Made by a program: the position numbers and the translations under genes. 7,635 nt of DNA from Acidimicrobiia bacterium (lineage in GTDB: Bacteria; Actinomycetota; Acidimicrobiia; IMCC26256; PALSA-555). The stretch is taken from assembly GCA_022865365.1 (NCBI GenBank), contig JALHSW010000269.1, forward strand, positions 1-7,635, written 5' to 3'. The notes beneath the pieces are model-generated. The model was not told the origin of the DNA, searched no databases, and saw only the letters and a list, made by a program, of their open reading frames with translations. Position 1 is the first letter of the stretch; each line of letters opens with the position of its first letter. Below are positions 1-6,258 of the stretch, one piece after another.

Positions 1-200
1 AGACGCTCACGGGCGTGTTCTTCGGGGCCGAGATCATCACTGAGCGGGTGCAGGCGATGATTGCCCGGCACCTCGACGATGTCGCGGCGGGGCGTCTCCA
101 GGTCGTCATCGACCGCACGTTCCCACTCGCCGAGGCGGCCGATGCCCACGTGTACCTCGAGAGCCGCCAGGCTTTCGGCCGCGTCGTCCTCATTCCGTAG
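1..200 (+). CDS. Zinc-binding dehydrogenase / quinone oxidoreductase-type MDR protein, C-terminal end (partial)
   Basis: Only the last 65 codons are present; the frame is open from base 3 and the 5' part lies outside the window. The end of the protein reads TFPLAEAADAHVYLESRQAF followed by GRVVLIP. This is the typical C-terminus of the medium-chain dehydrogenase/reductase superfamily (NADPH:quinone reductase, zinc-binding dehydrogenase), in which the last helix and strand close the catalytic domain. The family uses NAD(P)H to reduce quinones, enones or aldehydes in the cytoplasm. The substrate cannot be read from this fragment, and the zinc and nucleotide sites lie upstream. The next gene starts 19 bp downstream on the same strand, so the two may share a transcript. 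The GTG at 15 is an internal valine, not a start. Confidence 0.85.
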   Translation, partial: TLTGVFFGAEIITERVQAMIARHLDDVAAGRLQVVIDRTFPLAEAADAHVYLESRQAFGRVVLIP

Positions 201-219
201 CGACACTCGAAGTGCAGGC

Positions 220-1428
220 ATGAGCGACATCGACGGCGTGAGCGACCCGGCTGGAGCGGCCGAGCCCGAGACCGAGCCCGAGGGTGGGCGCCATGCGACG
301 AACCTCGAACTCTTCCTCGACCTGGTCTTCGTGTTCGCGGTCACCCAGATCGCCGGGTTCCTCGCGGCCGATCTGAGCCTCGCCGGGTTCGCCCGGGGGC
401 TGCTCCTGGCCTGGCTGGTCTGGTGGTTGTGGTCGCAGTTCACCTGGCTCGGCACCGCCATCAACCTCGGCGGTCGTTCCGCGGCGCAGCTGCTCGTCCT
501 GCTCGCGGTGCCGCCGACGCTCCTCATGGCCGTCGCGCTGCCCGAGGCCTACGGCTCGTCCGGCGTCGAGTTCGGTGGCGCATATTTGGTCGTGAATCTC
601 TGGGCGCTCGCGATCCAGGGGCGCGGGCTCTGGGGCGAGGCGGCGACGCGATCGTCATGGCTGCGCTACGCGCCACTCGCCGCGCTGGCACCGTGCGTGC
701 TGTTCGCGGGGTCGTTCCTCGACGAGGGACCCAGAACCGCGGTGTGGTGTGCCGTCGCCGTGTTCACCGTCGCCAGCGCGCTCCTCGGCAGTCGACGCGG
801 CGAGTGGAGGATCGATCCGGTTCACTTCGCCGAGCGACACGCGCTGTTCGTCATCATCTCCCTCGGGGAGGTTCTCGTGGCCGTCGGGACGGCCACCGCC
901 GGTGTTCCTCTCACGACGGAGGTCGGTGCCGCCCTGCTCGCGGCTGTCGCCGTTGCCTGCGTCTTCTGGTGGGCGTACTTCGCCTTCGTGCCCGTGGTGG
1001 TGGAGCGAACCCTGCGGAGTGCCCGGCCGCTCGATCGAGCCCGCGTTGCGCGTGACCTGTTCACGTTCGGCCACTTCCCGATCATCTTTGGCGTCGTGCT
1101 CTATGCCGTGACCGCCAAGCACGTCGTCGCCCACCCGGTGGCCGCCCTTGGTGAGGGAGATCTCGCGGCCCTCGCCACGTCCGTCGCGTTCTTCCTGGGA
1201 GGGCTGCTCGGTCTCCAATGGCAGGTGGTGCGTCGGCTCGCGCCGGAGCGGCTCGTCGTGATCGCCGGCGTGGCGGTGCTGTGCGCGACCGTCGGTCCCG
1301 AGATCTCCGGCACAGTGATGGTCGCCGGGGTCGCGCTCGTGCTGGGGGTCATGCAGGTGATCACGCTGCGCCGGTTCGACCGATCGGCGGTCGGATCGCC
1401 AGCGGTTGCGGACGACGAAGGTTCGTGA
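220..1428 (+). CDS. Low temperature requirement protein A (LtrA) family membrane protein
   Basis: A 402-residue polytopic inner-membrane protein. After an acidic, soluble N-terminus (about 24 residues) comes the family signature HATNLELFLDLVFVFAVTQI (residues 25-44). A second signature, AERHALFVIISLGEVLVAVG (about 204-223), has the conserved Glu-Arg-His and Gly-Glu. Hydrophobic stretches near 30-48, 58-74, 89-107, 120-132, 149-166, 173-190, 208-226, 235-262, 283-300, 314-336 and 344-382 suggest 11-12 membrane segments, and the length is usual for the family. LtrA was named from a Listeria gene needed for growth in the cold; its molecular activity is not established, so the name gives no clear function here. 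The ATG at 220 is preferred because homology begins just after it. An in-frame start at 61 would add 53 low-complexity residues and overlap the upstream gene. The ribosome binding site is weak (AGG only). The stop abuts the stop of the convergent deiminase gene. Confidence 0.88.
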   Translation: MSDIDGVSDPAGAAEPETEPEGGRHATNLELFLDLVFVFAVTQIAGFLAADLSLAGFARGLLLAWLVWWLWSQFTWLGTAINLGGRSAAQLLVLLAVPPTLLMAVALPEAYGSSGVEFGGAYLVVNLWALAIQGRGLWGEAATRSSWLRYAPLAALAPCVLFAGSFLDEGPRTAVWCAVAVFTVASALLGSRRGEWRIDPVHFAERHALFVIISLGEVLVAVGTATAGVPLTTEVGAALLAAVAVACVFWWAYFAFVPVVVERTLRSARPLDRARVARDLFTFGHFPIIFGVVLYAVTAKHVVAHPVAALGEGDLAALATSVAFFLGGLLGLQWQVVRRLAPERLVVIAGVAVLCATVGPEISGTVMVAGVALVLGVMQVITLRRFDRSAVGSPAVADDEGS

Positions 1429-2604
1429 TCAGTCGGCCGGCGCGGGCTGCTGCTGGGTCGCGCAGTGGATGCCGCCACCGCCGGCCGCGACCGCGTCGAT
1501 GTCGAGCTGCACGACTCGGCGGCCGGGGAACAGCTCGGCGAGCGTGTCGCGCGCGCGATCGTCGGCCATCGGGTCGCCGAAGGACGGCGCGATGACGGCA
1601 CCGTTGCACACGTAGTAGTTGAGGTAGGTCGCGAGGAAGTCGGCGCCATTCCGGCGGACCCGCTCGGGCTGCACGAGGTCGACGATGGTGTAGGGCTCGC
1701 CGTCGCGTGTGTGCGCCGCACCCAACCGGTCCCGGGTCTTCGCCGCGGTCCTCGACCAGACGTCGTCGGGGGCATCGATGAACGGGCGATCGAGGACGAT
1801 CGTCGCCGGGTCGGCGAAGCGGGCCTGGCTGTCGATGTGGTCGTCGGTGATGTCCTTGCCGGCGAGTCCGTCGACCCAGAGGAACCGCTCCGCGCCGAGG
1901 AGGTCGAGCAGCGCCGCCTCGATGTCGGCGCGGCTGCGGCCAGGATTGCGATTCTCGTTGACCCAGCTCGATTTGGCGGCCAACACGGTGCCGTCGCCGT
2001 CGATCTCCAGGCCACCGCCCTCGCCGACGACTCCCGAGTCGACGACCTCGATCCCGAGCATCTCGGCCACGACGCCGGCAAGCCGGCGGTCGCCGCCGTG
2101 GCGCTGCTTGTCGCCCCAGCCGTTGAAGCGCACCCGTCCCGCGGCGAGTGATCTCGGCGCGGCCGGGTTCTTGGCCACGAGGAAGCAGGGGAGGGTGTCA
2201 CGAGCCCACAGGTCGTCGACGGGCGCCTCGAGCACCTCGACGTCGGCGCCGACCCGATCGCGCGCGGCCCGGAGCTGCTGGGGCCGCGCCAGGACCGACA
2301 CCGGCTCGAACGCCGCGATCGAGAGCGCGATCGACGCGATCGTGGCCTGCACGTCGGGGAGCGCCCGGCCCCAGATGTCGTGGCCCGACGGCCAGCACAT
2401 CCACGTGCGTTCGTGCCGAGTCTCCTCGGCCGGCATTCGCCAGCGTCCCTGGTTCGGGGCGGGAAGGTTCGGGGCGAGGTCGGGGAGCGCGAAGGCTTCG
2501 GCTCGCCCGTTGCCGTGCGCGACAAGAGCGGCCAATGCGGTCGCGGCCGGCAGCCCCACGAGGAACCGCCGTCGGGACACACCGGAGCTCGGACGGGCGT
2601 TCAC
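1429..2604 (-). CDS. Tat-exported agmatine deiminase / peptidylarginine deiminase family protein
   Basis: A 391-residue guanidino-group-modifying enzyme (PAD_porph family). Known members hydrolyse agmatine to N-carbamoylputrescine, or peptidyl-arginine to citrulline, releasing ammonia. The catalytic set is visible: Asp136 in LWARDTLP, Glu195 in GEGGGLE, His256 and Asp258 in DDHIDSQARF, and the nucleophile Cys381 in GGGGIHCATQQQP. The N-terminus has a twin-arginine signal (SRRRFLVG, residues 10-17), a hydrophobic stretch to about 28, and a possible AEA cleavage site at 35-37, so the folded enzyme is probably exported. This differs from classic cytoplasmic agmatine deiminases. The usual ARDTGP reads ARDTLP here, so substrate preference is uncertain. 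The start is GTG at 2604; an in-frame GTG at 2580 would keep the arginine motif, and neither has a strong Shine-Dalgarno. It is the last gene of a four-gene minus-strand cluster, separated from DUF1697 by 48 bp that contain a palindrome. Confidence 0.9.
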   Translation of the reverse strand: MNARPSSGVSRRRFLVGLPAATALAALVAHGNGRAEAFALPDLAPNLPAPNQGRWRMPAEETRHERTWMCWPSGHDIWGRALPDVQATIASIALSIAAFEPVSVLARPQQLRAARDRVGADVEVLEAPVDDLWARDTLPCFLVAKNPAAPRSLAAGRVRFNGWGDKQRHGGDRRLAGVVAEMLGIEVVDSGVVGEGGGLEIDGDGTVLAAKSSWVNENRNPGRSRADIEAALLDLLGAERFLWVDGLAGKDITDDHIDSQARFADPATIVLDRPFIDAPDDVWSRTAAKTRDRLGAAHTRDGEPYTIVDLVQPERVRRNGADFLATYLNYYVCNGAVIAPSFGDPMADDRARDTLAELFPGRRVVQLDIDAVAAGGGGIHCATQQQPAPAD

Positions 2605-2629
2605 GCGCTCAGGATGGCACGAGGGAGGC

Positions 2630-2647
2630 CGCCCGACCGGTCGGGCG
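2630..2647. repeat. Perfect 18-bp palindrome between the DUF1697 and deiminase genes
   Basis: The sequence CGCCCGACCGGTCGGGCG is a perfect dyad centred between 2638 and 2639. It lies 5 bp beyond the DUF1697 stop and 25 bp before the deiminase start, both on the minus strand. It could be a dimeric repressor operator. In RNA it would need an unpaired loop, so the hairpin would have about a 7-bp stem. No U-tract follows on the minus strand (the sequence continues GCCTCCCTCG), so a classic intrinsic terminator is unlikely. Function is inference. Confidence 0.5.
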
Positions 2648-2652
2648 CCGGA

Positions 2653-3198
2653 TCAGCCCTTCGACAGCTCGGCGAGGCGCGTGACCGTCTTCCAGTTCCT
2701 CGTGGTCGTGGCCCCGGCCGCGGGACCCAGCCGGGATTCGAAGAAGGCGTTCGTGAGCTTCGTCCGGCCGTATCCGTTCGGACACTGGAGGTAGATCTCG
2801 CGTCCCCGATGGGCGAATCGGTCGGGGGAGAAGCGCTCGGGCGCGAGGTCACCCAGCGCGCCGGACGCCGTCCGACCGACCGCGAACACGACGTGCAACG
2901 TGGTGGGATCGGCTCCGTCGGCCAGGAACGGGTTCGTGGTGAAGATCTTCTGGAGGTCGGCGCCGGTGCGGACGGCGACGGGCACGTCGAGCCCCAGGTC
3001 GTTGGTGATGCGCCGTCGGATTGTCCCGGGGAGCGAGGCCGGAGCGCCCGTTGCCTCGAAGACCACATTTCCGCTCTGGAGGTAGGTCTCGATGCGCCGG
3101 TGGCCGAGGTCCTCGAAGATCGCGCGGAGGTCGGCCATGGCGACCCCGTTCCGCCCGCCGACGTTGATGCCCCTGAGGAGTGCGACGGCGCGGCCCAT
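2653..3198 (-). CDS. DUF1697 family protein
   Basis: A 181-residue cytoplasmic protein of uncharacterised function. The family hallmarks are all present: ALLRGINVGG near the N-terminus (residues 6-15), MADLRAIFEDLG (21-32), YLQSGNVVF (39-47), CPNGYGRTKLTN (139-150) and TTTRNWKTVTRL (164-175). The length is normal for the family, with no breaks. The start is ATG at 3198, giving MGRAVALLRG, which is where family members begin; a longer in-frame reading to 3273 would run into the upstream SDR gene. Only 19 bp separate it from the SDR stop, so it is probably cotranscribed with the SDR and hydrolase. No substrate or partner can be assigned from sequence. No strong Shine-Dalgarno is visible. Confidence 0.88.
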   Translation of the reverse strand: MGRAVALLRGINVGGRNGVAMADLRAIFEDLGHRRIETYLQSGNVVFEATGAPASLPGTIRRRITNDLGLDVPVAVRTGADLQKIFTTNPFLADGADPTTLHVVFAVGRTASGALGDLAPERFSPDRFAHRGREIYLQCPNGYGRTKLTNAFFESRLGPAAGATTTRNWKTVTRLAELSKG

Positions 3199-3217
3199 CG
3201 ATCCGGCGAACCGTGCT

Positions 3218-4024
3218 TCAGCCGGCCGGGTGGCGATCGGTCGCATACGTCGGGCTGTGCGCGGTGAAACCACCGTCGACGCGCAGGATCTCGCCGGTGA
3301 CGAACGCCGCGTCGTCGGAGGCGAGGAACGCCACCGCGGCGGCGATCTCCTCGGGGTAGCCGAGCCGGCCGATGAGATGACTCGTCGTGATCCCGCGCAG
3401 CCGGTCGCTCATCGGGCCGCCGAGCGCGTCCTGGACGTCGTGCGCGACGACGACGCCGGGTGCCACTGCGTTGCAGCGGATGCCCCGCTCGCCGTACGCG
3501 GTCGCGACGGAGCGCGTCAGGGACACGATGCCCGCCTTGGATATCCCGTAGGCGGCGAGCGAGTCGCTGCCGTAGAACGCTGCCGCCGATGCCGTGTTCA
3601 CGATCGAACCGCCGCCTCGGTCGAGCATCGCGGGGATCGCGAAGCGGCACCCGAGCATCGGTCCGGTGAGGTTGACCGCGAGCACTCGGTCCCAGGTGAC
3701 GAGATCCATCGTCACGATGTCCTGATCCACCCGGTTGAGGTCGATCACCGCGGCGTTGTTGTGAAGGATGTCGAGCCCACCGAACGCGCCGACGGTCTCG
3801 GCAAGCATGGCCTCGACGTCGGTCGAGTCGGCGACGTCGGTCCGCTGCGCACGGGCGGTTCCGCCCGCGGCGCGGATCGACTCGGCGACCTTCAGTGCGG
3901 CGTCCTCGCTGATGTCGGCGATGGTCACCGCGGCGCCTTCGGACGCGAGCAGGCGCGCCGTCGCGGCGCCGATCCCGGATCCGCCGCCGGTCACGATCGC
4001 GATCTTGTCGGTGAATCGGGGCAC
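3218..4024 (-). CDS. Short-chain dehydrogenase/reductase (SDR), classical type, NAD(H)-preferring
   Basis: A 268-residue classical SDR catalysing NAD(P)-dependent oxidation or reduction of an alcohol/ketone; the substrate is not evident. Visible motifs are the cofactor-binding TGGGSGIG at residues 12-19, Asp37 at the end of the second strand (ADISE, favouring NAD over NADP), NNAA at 89-92, Asn118 in VNLTG, and the catalytic Ser146, Tyr159 and Lys163 (YGISK). The later AVAPG (186-190) and the C-terminal ILRVDGGFTA match classical family members. The start is GTG at 4024, giving MPRFTDKIAIVTGG; longer frames upstream lack homology and overlap the hydrolase. It starts 7 bp after the hydrolase stop, and a short AGG Shine-Dalgarno overlaps that TAG stop (TAGG), which suggests translational coupling. 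It is the second gene of the cluster. Confidence 0.92.
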   Translation of the reverse strand: MPRFTDKIAIVTGGGSGIGAATARLLASEGAAVTIADISEDAALKVAESIRAAGGTARAQRTDVADSTDVEAMLAETVGAFGGLDILHNNAAVIDLNRVDQDIVTMDLVTWDRVLAVNLTGPMLGCRFAIPAMLDRGGGSIVNTASAAAFYGSDSLAAYGISKAGIVSLTRSVATAYGERGIRCNAVAPGVVVAHDVQDALGGPMSDRLRGITTSHLIGRLGYPEEIAAAVAFLASDDAAFVTGEILRVDGGFTAHSPTYATDRHPAG

Positions 4025-4031
4025 AGGTCGC

Positions 4032-4856
4032 CTATCCGTCGAGGAAGCTGACGATCTCGGGCAGCGCCTTCGGGTCCTGGCCGATGAACGCGTGACCACC
4101 CTCGTAGATTCGCAGTTCGCTGCCCGGGACGCGTGCCGCGATCCCCTCGGAGTTTGCGATCGGGGCGATGCCGTCGTACCGACCGGCGGCGATGAGGGTC
4201 GGCGCGGTGATCCCCGCGAGGCGATCGCAGACGTCGTGGTGTCGGCGGGCGCCGAGCTGCTCACGCTCGCCGCGACGCTCTTCGTCGGTCTTCGGCGCGA
4301 GGCCACGAGCAGCCATCATCTCGGCGAGTCCCCTCGCGGCAGGATCGCGGTCGAGATGCTCCGGGGTGAACCGATCGTCGAGGAGCCGCAGGCCGACAGT
4401 TTGACGATCTTCGAGAGGGAGCGATTCGAGCTCGTGCAGTGGGTACGAGGATCCTCCGACACCCCCGGGCGAGGTGCAGAGCAGCGCGAGGCGTTCCACG
4501 CGCTCGGGCCAGGTGACCGCGAGCTCCTGGGCGACCATCCCCCCGAAGCTGATGCCCACCACGCGCACCCGGTCCCAACCGAGGTGGTCGAGCAGGCCTG
4601 CGGCATCGTTCGCGTAGTCGGCCATGGTGTACGGACCGGGCGGGATCGACGTCCGGCCGAGTCCGCGTTGATCATGGGCCGCGACATCGAAGTGCGCCGC
4701 GAACGGTTGGATGAGGAGACCGCTCGTGGCGAGCGTCGACCCCGAGCCGTTCAGGAACAGGAGCGGGGGACGTCCCCCAGATGGACGTCCCCCGGATGGA
4801 CGTTCGCCCGTGCGTTCGAAGTAGAGCTCGATCCCGTTGGCCTTCGTCGTCGCCAT
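4032..4856 (-). CDS. Alpha/beta hydrolase fold protein
   Basis: A 274-residue single-domain hydrolase, probably cytoplasmic (no signal peptide). The catalytic triad is visible: nucleophile Ser103 in GISFGG, Asp228 in GRYDGIAP, and His255 in GGHAF. The oxyanion region is near LNGSGS (35-40), and HDQRGLGRTS (61-70) is the usual strand-4 motif. It resembles 3-oxoadipate enol-lactonase and ester hydrolase-type members, but the exact substrate cannot be told. An unusual Pro/Gly-rich insert, RPSGGRPSGGRP (19-30), sits between the first two strands and is encoded by a 15-bp tandem repeat. The ATG at 4856 gives MATTKANGIELYFERTG and is preferred by homology; a GTG at 4871 would add five residues. No Shine-Dalgarno is seen before either. 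It is the first gene of the minus-strand cluster, so its promoter should lie in the intergenic region to its right. Confidence 0.9.
   Translation of the reverse strand: MATTKANGIELYFERTGERPSGGRPSGGRPPLLFLNGSGSTLATSGLLIQPFAAHFDVAAHDQRGLGRTSIPPGPYTMADYANDAAGLLDHLGWDRVRVVGISFGGMVAQELAVTWPERVERLALLCTSPGGVGGSSYPLHELESLPLEDRQTVGLRLLDDRFTPEHLDRDPAARGLAEMMAARGLAPKTDEERRGEREQLGARRHHDVCDRLAGITAPTLIAAGRYDGIAPIANSEGIAARVPGSELRIYEGGHAFIGQDPKALPEIVSFLDG
4768..4797. repeat. 15-bp tandem repeat inside the hydrolase gene
   Basis: There are two 15-bp units, GGACGTCCCCCAGAT and GGACGTCCCCCGGAT, differing at one base, followed by a third partial copy (GGACGT) at 4798. The period is five codons, so copies can be gained or lost in frame. 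On the coding strand it encodes the repeated RPSGG. The left edge also makes a perfect 14-bp palindrome, GGGGGACGTCCCCC, at 4765-4778. Confidence 0.8.
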
Positions 4857-5110
4857 GTGCGTTGCTAGCACGAGCGAGTGACCGACTTGGGTGTTTCGAG
4901 CAGCCTGGAAGCGCGAAACAGAACGAATGCCCCATCGGGGCCGCGAATGCGCTACACTCCCGAATCCACCTCAAGGTCGGCGTGAATGCGCCGAAATCAT
5001 CTCCGAACGGCTTCCCCCGAGCCGGTCCGGAGGCGGGCCAGCGCCCGCCTCGATGACGGTACCCAGCGTAGATCGTTGAGCGCCGCCGAATTCCAACGAA
5101 GAGAGCACCC
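4857..5110. other. Divergent intergenic region between the hydrolase and the 64-residue Cys/His protein
   Basis: These 254 bp hold no convincing gene. Both flanking genes point away from it, so at least two promoters are expected. A TACACT hexamer at 4953-4958 could be a rightward -10 box, but no matching TTGACA-like -35 is seen. Other structure includes three GAATGC copies (4925, 4945, 4984), a short GCCCC-ATC-GGGGC dyad at 4929-4941, and a stronger hairpin listed separately. A purine stretch GAAGAGAG at 5098-5105 is a plausible ribosome binding site for the gene at 5111. Confidence 0.6.
5030..5051 (+). promoter_or_regulatory. Perfect 9-bp hairpin upstream of the 64-residue protein gene
   Basis: The arms GAGGCGGGC (5030-5038) and GCCCGCCTC (5043-5051) flank the loop CAGC, with no mismatches. 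It ends 59 bp before the ATG at 5111. No U-run follows on either strand, so it is not a standard terminator. It could be a leader RNA structure or an operator; this is inference. Confidence 0.45.
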
Positions 5111-5305
5111 ATGAGCAGTCCGAGAGCCAAGTCCTCAGCGACCACCCGGACGCGCCGTCCCAGCCGGAGCAAGACGAAGACCGCCGGGTGCGTCATGCCG
5201 GCCTGCGGCGCCGCACGCGTCCGCGGCAAGGTCTACTGCGCCATCCACGCCCCCGTCGCCCGCGAGCGCATCCGCATCGCAGCCGGCGAGTCGGCCTGGG
5301 CCTGA
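5111..5305 (+). CDS. Small basic protein with a putative CX4CX10CX2H zinc-binding motif
   Basis: A 64-residue protein I do not recognise as a named family. The first ~25 residues are rich in Ser, Thr, Arg and Lys and are probably disordered or nucleic-acid-contacting. Then Cys27, Cys32, Cys43 and His46 form a CX4CX10CX2H pattern (CVMPACG, then VYCAIH), as in small zinc knuckles where a 'C..pgC...YC..H' ribbon binds one zinc ion. The tail (RERIRIAAGE) is helical and charged. ATG at 5111 is supported by a purine-rich GAAGAGAG about 5 bp upstream and by codons that fit a real protein. The gene stands alone on the plus strand and converges on the dioxygenase gene across a 36-bp gap. A DNA- or RNA-binding role is possible but unproven. 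Confidence 0.6.
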   Translation: MSSPRAKSSATTRTRRPSRSKTKTAGCVMPACGAARVRGKVYCAIHAPVARERIRIAAGESAWA

Positions 5306-5341
5306 GTCGCCTGACCTGCGCCGCCTGAGTCTGGGCCTGAC

Positions 5342-6211
5342 CTAGGCGAGGTCGCCCGAGTCCAGCAGCTCCACCGGGTCGCGCAGGTCGACCATTCCGA
5401 GGTAGCCACCCTCGAGGTGGATCGCGTCGTGTACGGCGTATCCGAGTACGTCCTGACACTCCCGGGGCAGCGTTGCCGCGACCGTCGGTGGGACCGCGAG
5501 GTAGTTGTTCTCCTCGGTGCGGAGCCAGCCGAGGGTGTAGCTGAGGTGCACGCCTCGTCGCCACACCCCAGCGCTGGTGTTCGCGCCGCCGCCGTGGATC
5601 GTCGAACCGAGATAGATCACCGCTGAGCCCGCCGGCATCTCGGCCTCGGCGAGCTCGTCGGCCTCTGGCATTCGCACCCGGTCCCACTGGTGGCTGCCGG
5701 GCGCGACGCGAGTGGCTCCGATGTCGGCGGTGAAGTCGACGAGCGCGACGATCGAAGCGAGCTGGAGCTCGGGGTGGGGCTCGGGCACGAGGTTCCACAC
5801 CAGCTCGTCGCGGTGAAGGTACTGATCGTCTGCGCCCGGACCGCGGGCAAGCAGGTGCGCCAGGTTCAGCTGCCAGCGCGCGCACGACGGTCCGAGGATC
5901 GCATCGCAGGCACCCGAGAGCACGGGGTGCACCATGATCTCGGTGGCGAAGGTGCGCGACTTCCCGGCGAGACCCGAGACGTGCTTGGTGCACGAGCCGA
6001 AGAAGCCGTCGAGCGCGGGATTCAGATGACGCATCCCGGGATCGGCTGCCGCGAAGTAGGGCTCGACCTCTTGGTTGACTGCGTCCACGACCGGGGAAGG
6101 GATCAGGCCCTCGATGATGACGACACCGTCGGTCTGGAGGGCCTCGACGACTGCCGCGACGGTCTCCTCGGTGCTCAGCCCGGATCCCAGCCGCGACACG
6201 GTTGCTCCCAT
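5342..6211 (-). CDS. Phytanoyl-CoA dioxygenase (PhyH) family Fe(II)/2-oxoglutarate oxygenase
   Basis: A 289-residue member of the PhyH-like oxygenases. These couple oxidative decarboxylation of 2-oxoglutarate to hydroxylation (or halogenation, in some relatives) of a small molecule. The facial triad is seen as His133 and Asp135 (YLHRDELVW) and His206 (STIHGGGANTS). The carboxylate iron ligand favours hydroxylation over halogenation. Arg219 in WRRGVHLSY is the likely 2-oxoglutarate-binding residue, and GATRVAPGSHQW (165-176) is the usual strand/turn before the distal His. The N-terminal GVVIIEGLIP (29-38) is also typical. The substrate is unknown. The start is ATG at 6211, supported by GAGG at 6220-6223 with an 8-nt spacer; the longer frame upstream is out of character and overlaps the next gene. 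It lies 47 bp downstream of the small zinc-ribbon gene, probably in the same transcript. Confidence 0.9.
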   Translation of the reverse strand: MGATVSRLGSGLSTEETVAAVVEALQTDGVVIIEGLIPSPVVDAVNQEVEPYFAAADPGMRHLNPALDGFFGSCTKHVSGLAGKSRTFATEIMVHPVLSGACDAILGPSCARWQLNLAHLLARGPGADDQYLHRDELVWNLVPEPHPELQLASIVALVDFTADIGATRVAPGSHQWDRVRMPEADELAEAEMPAGSAVIYLGSTIHGGGANTSAGVWRRGVHLSYTLGWLRTEENNYLAVPPTVAATLPRECQDVLGYAVHDAIHLEGGYLGMVDLRDPVELLDSGDLA

Positions 6212-6258
6212 CGACGCATCCTCGCGCACCGACGGGTGGTCCGTCCTCGGGTGCGGGA

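Noticed and set aside
1101..2582. Minus-strand open frame of 493 codons
   Set aside because: It overlaps the deiminase in another frame and the LtrA gene on the other strand. Its protein is Ser/Arg/Thr/Pro-rich with no recognisable motif, typical of antisense or shifted reading in GC-rich DNA.
2380..3267. Plus-strand open frame of 295 codons
   Set aside because: It is antisense to the deiminase N-terminus and the whole DUF1697 gene; no family signature.
3768..4868. Plus-strand open frame of 366 codons
   Set aside because: It is antisense to the SDR and hydrolase genes, which both have complete catalytic motifs.
4953..4958. TACACT as a confident -10 box
   Set aside because: No acceptable -35 hexamer lies 16-18 bp upstream, so it is mentioned only as a possibility.
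4672..5229. Minus-strand open frame of 185 codons across the intergenic region
   Set aside because: It overlaps the hydrolase start and the small Cys/His gene, with no motif and no credible ribosome binding site.
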